From Pseudonocardiaceae bacterium (lineage in GTDB: Bacteria; Actinomycetota; Actinomycetes; Mycobacteriales; Pseudonocardiaceae): a DNA stretch of 46,174 nt. Shown one piece after another: positions 40,665-46,174 of the stretch. How positions within the stretch are numbered: the stretch's first letter is position 1; each line of letters starts with the position of its first letter. The position numbers and the translations under genes are program-made. The notes under the pieces are model-generated. The model saw only the letters and a list, made by a program, of their open reading frames with translations. It made no database searches and was not told the DNA's origin. Location of the stretch: assembly GCA_009379815.1 (NCBI GenBank), contig WHSY01000035.1, positions 1 through 46,174 on the forward strand, written 5' to 3'.

Positions 40665-41125
40665 GCCCCCGACGAGCACCAGGCGCGCCGTGCCTGCGCG
40701 CAGCCCCCGATCCAGCGCGAGCTGGGCGTGGCGTCGGGCGTCGGCGGCTGCCGACTCCGCGCCTGCTCGTGTCGCAGGCAGTCGACCTTGGCCCGGACCA
40801 GCGCGCGGTAGGCCACGTAGTGGTGGCGCAGCGCGGCGGGCCCGGGCTCGGCGGCGACGCGGCGTAGTCATCGGCGAGGTGTCGTGCCAGGTCCGGGTGG
40901 CCGCGGCAGTCGAGATCCATGACCAGGAACGAGACGTCGTCGGGGCTGTCGAGCCACCGCAGCCGGTCGTCGAAGTCGAGGCAGAAGATGTCGCCGGCGA
41001 GCAGGTCGCCGTGCCCGTCCACGATCTGGCCCTCGTTGATCCGGCGATCGAACAGCGGTTGCCTGCCGTCCAGGAAGTCGCCGGCGCGGCGCTGGATCTC
41101 GGCCAGCATGCCCTCCCGCGGCCCG
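40665..41125 (-). pseudogene. APH/AAA two-domain kinase, internal fragment
   Basis: Minus strand: GMLAEIQRRAGDFLDGRQPL, VDGHGDLLAGDIFCL and DDRLRWLDSPDDVSFLVMDL, then in other frames LRHHYVAYRALVRAKVDCLR and RRHAQLALD...ARLVLVGG. Together these are the middle of the bifunctional aminoglycoside-phosphotransferase-like/ATP-binding proteins found in stress clusters. N-terminus and the P-loop domain are missing, and at least two frameshifts are present. HGD and the DLD/DLE metal motif are visible, but the gene is dead. Confidence 0.65.
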
Positions 41126-41366
41126 CGGGAGGGCATACAGCATGTCCCGTTGGCGTAGCCCTACCGCTGCACCGAGGGGTGGCGGCCGTTGGCGCCGGGA
41201 GCAGGGTTGCTGGGAGGCCGTGATTTATCGGCTGGGGTTGACACGCCCTGTGCGAGACCAACACGGTCGGACGCAGTGGAGCCTATGGATGCCTGGGTCG
41301 TAATTGCCCACCGGGCGTAGGTGAACGCTGCGGATGCTAGCCGCTCGATCCGGGAGGTTGATCGAG

Positions 41367-41807
41367 ATGCGATTAGGTGCCAATGACTCACTCGTGTCCC
41401 TACTGCAGCCACAGGCCGTCGAGTCGTTGTCGGTCTCGATCACGCAGAGCGACGATATTGCGGTAGCCACCGTGGAGGGCGAGATTGACCTGCTGACGGC
41501 CCGGCTTCTGTCTCGACGGTTGGCCGAGTATGGCAACGTACGCCACCTCGTTATCGATCTTGACCGTGTTCGGTTCCTGGGCTGTTCGGGGCTGACTGTG
41601 CTGCTCGACACCCGCGACGACGCCGAACGCGAGGGTGTGACGTTATCGCTGGTAGCCAGCGACAGGAGTGTCCGCCGCCCGCTTGAGGTCACCGAACTGA
41701 ACCATGTCTTCGACATCTACGGTGAGCTGTCGCAAGCTCTGGCCGCGGTGCCCCTTGCCCGGTGCGGCCGGAAACAACAGCGCCCAGGACAGGGCCCGGG
41801 GCCGTGA
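41367..41807 (+). CDS. STAS-domain anti-sigma factor antagonist, second copy
   Basis: 146 aa. ATG 41367 has GGGAGG nine bases upstream; ATG 41334 would be longer. VATVEGEIDLLTARLLSRRL, LVIDLDRVRFLGCSGLTVLL with the regulatory Ser in GCSGL, and LVASDRSVRRPLEVTELNHV form a normal RsbV/SpoIIAA-like domain. It differs clearly from the STAS protein at 38603, so they are not a recent duplication. No anti-sigma kinase is intact nearby. Confidence 0.83.
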   Translation: MRLGANDSLVSLLQPQAVESLSVSITQSDDIAVATVEGEIDLLTARLLSRRLAEYGNVRHLVIDLDRVRFLGCSGLTVLLDTRDDAEREGVTLSLVASDRSVRRPLEVTELNHVFDIYGELSQALAAVPLARCGRKQQRPGQGPGP

Positions 41808-42141
41808 CGTGGGCGGGCAAGCATGCCGGCAAGCCGTGCACCGGCTCGCAGGTCGGGCACTTCCTGGCACTGACCCCGCCGCCAGGGTCAGCTCCCGGTG
41901 GAACCTCGCGTCCGCTCTCGCCCGAGCGGCGCCATCGGCGCACCTACGATGGTGCCCCCGAGCTGATCGATCACATGCTGGTCACGAGCCCTGGTCCACC
42001 GTTGACGGGGGGCTGCGGGGTGCGTCAGATAGATCAGATGCCCTCTGAGCAGGAACGATGAGGCTGTGAGATCACGTCGACCCTACCCAGCAGGGTCAAC
42101 AGGGACACACAGCAGCGCCGGATCGAACAGGAGGCAACGTC
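41808..42141. other. Intergenic region upstream of ctaD
   Basis: 334 bases. TTGACG at 42002-42007 is a fair -35, but no good -10 at 16-18 bases follows. AGGAGG precedes the ctaD start. No gene seen. Confidence 0.4.
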
Positions 42142-43899
42142 GTGGCAGCCGTGCTCCCGCCACCTACCCGGCCCTCCCCGGTGCGGGAGCGCGAGCCACG
42201 GGGCTCGCAGCTGCTGGACTACCTGAGCACCACCGATCACAAGAAGATCGGGATGCTGTACATGGTGACCTCGTTGAGCCTGTTCGGCATCGCGGGTGCG
42301 ATGGCGATGCTGATGCGGGGGGAGCTGGCGCAACCGGGGCTGCAGGTCGTGTCGAACGAGCAGTACAACCAGCTGTTCACCATGCACGGCACGATCATGC
42401 TGCTGCTGTATGCCACGCCGATGCTGTTCGCGTTCGCCAACCTGGTGCTGCCGCTGCAGATCGGCTCGCCGGACGTCGCCTTCCCGCGGCTCAACGCGTT
42501 CTCGTACTGGCTGTTTTTGTTCGGCGGGCTGCTGGTGCTGTCCGGCTTCCTGACCCCGGGCGGTGCGGCCGACTTCGGCTGGTTCGCCTACACCCCGCTG
42601 TCGGGGGAGGTCAACTCACCGGGCGCCGGTGCGAATCTGTGGATCTTCGGGCTGGTCATCTCGGGGCTGGGCACCATCCTCGCCGCGGTCAACATGATCA
42701 CCACGATCGTGTGCCTGCGGGGGCCGGGCATGACCATGTTCCGGATGCCGATCTTCACCTGGAACATCCTGTTCACCAGCCTGCTGATCCTGCTGGCGTT
42801 CCCGATCCTGACCGCGGCGCTGCTCGGGCTGGCCGCCGACCGGCTGCTCGGCGCGCACGTGTTCGACCCGGCCAACGGCGGCGCGATCCTGTGGCAGCAC
42901 CTGTTCTGGTTCTTCGGCCACCCCGAGGTCTACATCGTCGCGCTGCCGTTCTTCGGCATCGTCTCCGAGATCTTCCCGGTGTTCTCCCGCAAGCCGATAT
43001 TCGGCTACAAGGGCCTCGTGTTCGCCACCATCTCAATCACCGTGCTGTCGATGGTCGTGTGGGCGCACCACATGTTCGCGACGGGTGCGGTGCTGCTGCC
43101 GTTCTTCGCGTTCACCAGCTTCCTGATCGCGGTGCCCACCGGCATCAAGTTCTTCAACTGGATCGGCACCATGTGGCGCGGCCAGCTCACGTTCGAGACG
43201 CCGATGCTGTTCTCGGTCGGGTTTCTGGTGACCTTCCTGTTCGGCGGGCTGTCCGGGGTGCTGCTGGCGTCGCCGCCGCTGGACTTCCACGTGTCCGACA
43301 CCTACTTCGTGGTGGCGCATTTCCACTACGTGCTCTACGGCACCATCGTGTTCGCCACCTTCGCCGGCATCTACTTCTGGTTCCCGAAGATGATCGGCCG
43401 GATGCTGGACGAGGCGTGGGGCAAGCTGCACTTCTGGGCGACGTTCATCGGGTTTCACTTGACGTTTCTGGTGCAGCACTGGCTGGGCAACGAGGGCATG
43501 CCGCGCCGCTACTCCGACTACCTGCCCACCGACGGCTTCACCACGCTGAACGTGATCTCGTCGGTGGGGGCGTTCGTGCTCGGGTTGTCGACGCTGCCGT
43601 TCCTGTGGAACCTGTTCAAGTCCTACCGCTACGGCGAGAAGGTCGACGTCGACGACCCGTGGGGCTTCGGCAACTCGCTGGAGTGGGCGACGTCGTGCCC
43701 GCCGCCGCGGCACAACTTCACCGAGCTGCCGCGGATCCGGTCCGAGCGGCCCGCCTTCGAGCTGCACTACCCGCGCATGGCGGAGCGGATGCGAGCAGAG
43801 TCGCATGTCGGCGATCACTCTCCTACACCCTCGCAGGTCGGGGCCGAGGCCGCGGGTGCCGACGAGGAGAGGTCCGCCCGGGGCCCGCGCGACCGCTGA
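42142..43899 (+). CDS. ctaD: Cytochrome c oxidase subunit I (aa3 type)
   Basis: 585 aa, GTG 42142 with AGGAGG eight bases upstream. About twelve spans. All key ligands are present: heme a His in [12 protein letters not shown], CuB His and cross-linked Tyr in [12 protein letters not shown], the HH pair in WAHHMF, and the heme a3/a histidines in [11 protein letters not shown]. The intact catalytic set indicates a working terminal oxidase core. No ctaC, ctaE or assembly genes adjoin it, so it is a stand-alone paralogue relying on partners elsewhere; actinobacteria often carry several ctaD copies. It is the only complete metabolic enzyme in the accessory region. Confidence 0.93.
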   Translation: MAAVLPPPTRPSPVREREPRGSQLLDYLSTTDHKKIGMLYMVTSLSLFGIAGAMAMLMRGELAQPGLQVVSNEQYNQLFTMHGTIMLLLYATPMLFAFANLVLPLQIGSPDVAFPRLNAFSYWLFLFGGLLVLSGFLTPGGAADFGWFAYTPLSGEVNSPGAGANLWIFGLVISGLGTILAAVNMITTIVCLRGPGMTMFRMPIFTWNILFTSLLILLAFPILTAALLGLAADRLLGAHVFDPANGGAILWQHLFWFFGHPEVYIVALPFFGIVSEIFPVFSRKPIFGYKGLVFATISITVLSMVVWAHHMFATGAVLLPFFAFTSFLIAVPTGIKFFNWIGTMWRGQLTFETPMLFSVGFLVTFLFGGLSGVLLASPPLDFHVSDTYFVVAHFHYVLYGTIVFATFAGIYFWFPKMIGRMLDEAWGKLHFWATFIGFHLTFLVQHWLGNEGMPRRYSDYLPTDGFTTLNVISSVGAFVLGLSTLPFLWNLFKSYRYGEKVDVDDPWGFGNSLEWATSCPPPRHNFTELPRIRSERPAFELHYPRMAERMRAESHVGDHSPTPSQVGAEAAGADEERSARGPRDR

Positions 43900-44307
43900 C
43901 CCCAGCGGGCATGTCCGCAGGGCAGGGCGGGGCTCCGGCGCCACACCCAAGCTGTTCGACGGGGCGCCGGCTCACCCCCAACGTGGCGAGCTCCTTGGAT
44001 CCGAGTTCCGCAGTTGGTGGGCACATGAGTGCGGTCGAGTAGGTGTCGGTGTTGGTCAGGGCGTCGCAGGTTCGCTCAAACGCAGCCCAGTCGCTGCGAG
44101 CGTCGCCCCAACCACGGCGAACTGCAGACCTACGCTGTGCTCGGCGGCGTCGCGGCATCCATCGCAGCAGTTCGCGGTGACCAACTATGGCGCCGGTGTC
44201 ACTCACGGTACTGGCCGCTCGTTCCGTCGCGCGGCAAAGAGACCGGTCGTTGGTGCCGACAAAAGACAATCCGAACGACGGCATAAGGGGCATAGTCCCG
44301 GCGCGGC
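43900..44307. other. Intergenic region downstream of ctaD
   Basis: 408 bases with no recognised gene; a long minus-strand open frame (43823-44293) has no recognisable domain or ribosome binding site. It ends at the 70-bp repeat copy B. Confidence 0.4.
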
Positions 44308-44377
44308 GCTGGCTTCGGCCGGTGGGGCCGTGTCGTGTACGACGGCGTCAGCGTGGGTACCCAACCTACGCAGTGAG
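44308..44377 (+). repeat. 70-bp repeat, copy B, cutting a GHKL ATPase gene
   Basis: Identical to 36001-36070 in inverted orientation. Its right edge abuts the point where the minus-strand GHKL reading loses sense (about 44378). No gene lies downstream in the direction of its putative GGGTAC promoter, so this copy looks displaced. Confidence 0.85.
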
Positions 44378-44590
44378 TGGGGAGTAGACGATCGGGCGCA
44401 CGCCCGAGCCATCCGTCAGCGCCACCCGCGGCCAACCATCGGACTGGACCAACTCCAACACCAGACTGGGCTCGGTCTCGGTGTGCTCCACAGCGTTGGT
44501 CACGATCTCACTCGTCAGCAGCACCGCGTCGCTGCGCTGCTCATCGTCGTCCCACTCCCAGGTACGGAGCCGTCTCGGTGACCAGCCGCC
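44378..44590 (-). pseudogene. RsbW-like GHKL ATPase fragment
   Basis: Minus-strand RLRTWEWDDDEQRSDAVLLT then SEIVTNAVEHTETEPSLVLE and VALTDGS: the N-box (LLTSEIVTNAVEH) and the start of the G1 box of anti-sigma-factor-type ATPases. There is no start codon with a ribosome binding site, and the C-terminal ATP-lid is replaced by repeat copy B, ending at a TAG inside it. A natural partner for the STAS proteins, now broken. Confidence 0.65.
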
Positions 44591-44629
44591 GCGCCCAATG
44601 CAGACTTCACAGGTGCTTTTGCGGCCCGG

Positions 44630-45967
44630 TCAGAGAATCGGTGCATCAGGCCGTGCGAAGGGTTCGATCCGGCCGTCCGGTGTGATGAGGTAGACCGTCT
44701 GCTGATGCAGGAATGCTTCCGCCGCGTCCGAGCCCAGGGCGGCGGCCGCGAGCAACGTCCCCCCGATCCGGTGCACATCTTGTACTACGCCGATGCTGAA
44801 CAGCGCGCGCGTTTCGTTGATGACTTCGCCGCGTCCGGCCCGGAGGATCGTGCGAAGATCGTCCTGCATACCCAGGGCGGCCACGGCGATTGAGATATTC
44901 TCCACCTCTCGGCTTGTGACTGCCGCCAGTGCTTGCGCACGCTCGAGCGAGAGCCGCTTGAGAAGGAAGTGGCTCGCGCCTTGGCCGATGACGACGGGGA
45001 GCCCGTAGTTCTTCGCCCGGGCGACGTTGTAGCGGTTTGGGTTGCTCTCGACCGCTAGCACGGGTACACCGAGGTCGCGCAATAGCAGAGCCAGGCGTAG
45101 CCCAACCTGACCGAGGCCGACAACGACCACGTGGTCCTTGCGGGGAACCACCCGCGAGCCGACCAGAGCCGTCAGCCGCCGGTCGAGCAGCCGGTTGACC
45201 AGGCCCGCAGTAAACACTGCGGTCAAGCCAAGAGCCGCGAGCATGGCTACGGACGAGAAGACCTTGAACCAGCCGGGACCCGCGTCGATGGCCGGGTTCG
45301 GCCCTACGGTGACCATGACCTTCGTCACCGCGTAGAAGGCATCGACGGGCGATAAGTCGAGCACAAGCGCTGCCGCCGCCGTTTCGACGACGAGGATGAG
45401 CAAGAACCCGAAGAGACCAGTGGTCAAGATCCGGGCGGTGGGCTCGAAGGGCCGAATGAGCGAGCCGAGGTTGGCAAGCAGCCGTCCGCGGTGAGCCCCG
45501 GGTGTCTCGATATCGACGAGCCGCGGGTGGCCCTCGTCGGCCTGCACACCGAAGATACCCTCCGGCCTGCGCGTCACTGTGAGAAGGCCAGCGTCGAGAC
45601 ACGGTGCGGCCAGCGTGGGAGCAACGATCTCGGCTATCGACGTGACACGGATGTTGAGCACAGCCCCTCGCAGCTGGTCGGCGACGATGCGGCTGTGGAC
45701 GGTGACGATCAGGGGCACCCCTGGCCGAATGTTCTCCACGACGAGCGCCAGCCGGAGCGCGATTCCATCGTCCCTTGAGATCACGACAACGGAGTCGATC
45801 TGCTCGGTCAGTGAGCTGCGGAGCTCGGCATCAGTAGGGTGCGTCAGACGGGTCACCCGCGCTGCAGCGGCCTCGAGGGCCCGCTGCGTGGCGTCGGGTA
45901 GCTCGTCGGACCCGATGACAAGGACGCTCCAGCCGCCGAAGCCGGCGCCCGAAGACCGGCTCTCCAA
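44630..45967 (-). CDS. TrkA-N/potassium-channel-like membrane protein with two NAD-binding domains
   Basis: 445 aa from TTG 45967, which has AGGAGG nine bases upstream; GTG 46006 would add 13 residues. Plan: N-terminal Rossmann-like domain (WSVLVIGSDELPDATQRALE), a span (ILTTGLFGFLLILVVETAAA), a pore-like loop VDAFYAVTKVMVTVGPNPAI, a second span (SSVAMLAALGLTAVFTAGLV), then a clear RCK/TrkA-N domain (HVVVVGLGQVGLRLALLLRD). The loop aligns with the K+ filter, but TVGYG is replaced by TVGPN, so potassium selectivity is doubtful. It may regulate ion flux or be an inactive channel. Rather different from the canonical channel at 8179. Confidence 0.78.
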   Translation of the reverse strand: MESRSSGAGFGGWSVLVIGSDELPDATQRALEAAAARVTRLTHPTDAELRSSLTEQIDSVVVISRDDGIALRLALVVENIRPGVPLIVTVHSRIVADQLRGAVLNIRVTSIAEIVAPTLAAPCLDAGLLTVTRRPEGIFGVQADEGHPRLVDIETPGAHRGRLLANLGSLIRPFEPTARILTTGLFGFLLILVVETAAAALVLDLSPVDAFYAVTKVMVTVGPNPAIDAGPGWFKVFSSVAMLAALGLTAVFTAGLVNRLLDRRLTALVGSRVVPRKDHVVVVGLGQVGLRLALLLRDLGVPVLAVESNPNRYNVARAKNYGLPVVIGQGASHFLLKRLSLERAQALAAVTSREVENISIAVAALGMQDDLRTILRAGRGEVINETRALFSIGVVQDVHRIGGTLLAAAALGSDAAEAFLHQQTVYLITPDGRIEPFARPDAPIL

Positions 45968-46174
45968 TTCACGGTCCCTCCTGACCTCAGCTACCCACCG
46001 TAACACCTTGGTTCAGGCGCTCGCCTCATAGGTCCACCGCTGGCCTGCACCCTTTACTACGCGACCGGGACCGGTTCGGCATCGGGTGGGGGACGACGTG
46101 GGCCCCGGGCGTCGACACGGCGAGGGCGGCTGCGAACGTCGGGTGGTGGCTAGGGGAGTAGGCGGAAGGGTACC

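Noticed and set aside
42002..42040. TTGACG upstream of ctaD as a promoter
   Set aside because: No -10 sequence with proper spacing could be identified, so not listed as a promoter feature.
43823..44293. 156-codon minus-strand ORF downstream of ctaD
   Set aside because: No ribosome binding site, no recognisable domain, and it starts inside the ctaD end; likely a chance open frame.
44640..44660. GGTTCGATCC motif resembling a tRNA T-loop
   Set aside because: It lies within the coding region of the TrkA-N gene, and no acceptor or anticodon stem could be built around it. No tRNA was found anywhere in the window.
46007..46174. Sequence after the last gene
   Set aside because: 168 bases with no recognisable gene, promoter or repeat; the final GGTACC is a six-base palindrome and carries no further signal.

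Overview
The window is GC-rich actinobacterial DNA. Gene order, WhiB-family regulators, mycoredoxin, AdnAB and TAnnnT-type leaderless starts point to the Pseudonocardiaceae or a close relative; the species cannot be fixed from the sequence alone. Two very different compartments lie side by side.

Positions 1-19463 are an intact chromosomal core that parallels the Mycobacterium tuberculosis Rv3202c-Rv3196 neighbourhood: AdnA (5' truncated by the window edge) and AdnB recombination motor-nucleases, a saccharopine-dehydrogenase-like reductase, a DoxX-like membrane protein, an M20 dipeptidase overlapping a two-TM potassium channel with an RCK domain, a small membrane protein, a pair of M16 peptidases (one active, one without the zinc motif), NADH pyrophosphatase NudC, mycoredoxin, helicase UvrD2, and the antibiotic-resistance regulator WhiB7 with a complete-looking leader (promoter, upstream ORF, attenuator hairpin). 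A small basic ORF and a divergent ThiF-like/ABC1-kinase gene pair close the block. Two 40-bp palindromic repeats bracket mycoredoxin; one supplies the stop codons of both convergent genes.

Positions 19464-20775 hold a small antitoxin/PIN-toxin pair and a truncated second PIN gene. From 20759 to about 33860 lies a conjugative-element module resembling actinomycete integrative and conjugative elements (AICEs, pSAM2 type): Nudix hydrolase (Pif-like) and GntR repressor (KorSA-like) on the minus strand; then on the plus strand an operator-like palindrome, small DNA-binding and unknown proteins, an HTH replication-type gene broken at three 25-bp repeats, a plasmid-type WhiB, DUF2637/Spd-like membrane proteins, an FtsK/TraB DNA translocase and a truncated ASCH gene. 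I see no integrase that clearly belongs to this module.

Positions 33862-44600 are a decaying accessory zone. An ISL3-type transposase has been cut into three parts: its C-terminal part is interrupted by a compact 1536-bp element with 16-bp terminal inverted repeats carrying a single frameshifted tyrosine recombinase, and its N-terminal part lies on the opposite strand, as if a segment of about 1.5 kb had inverted. Mixed with IS3 and other transposase relics are stress-type genes (DUF2267, DUF4383, two STAS proteins, a CBS-pair protein) and broken copies of HesB, UspA, an APH/AAA kinase and a GHKL ATPase. A complete lone cytochrome oxidase subunit I gene and a TrkA-N/potassium-channel-like gene finish the window. 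A 70-bp sequence occurs twice, inverted, at 36001 and 44308.

The core has no visible frameshifts while the accessory part has many, which argues that most of them are real decay rather than sequencing error.
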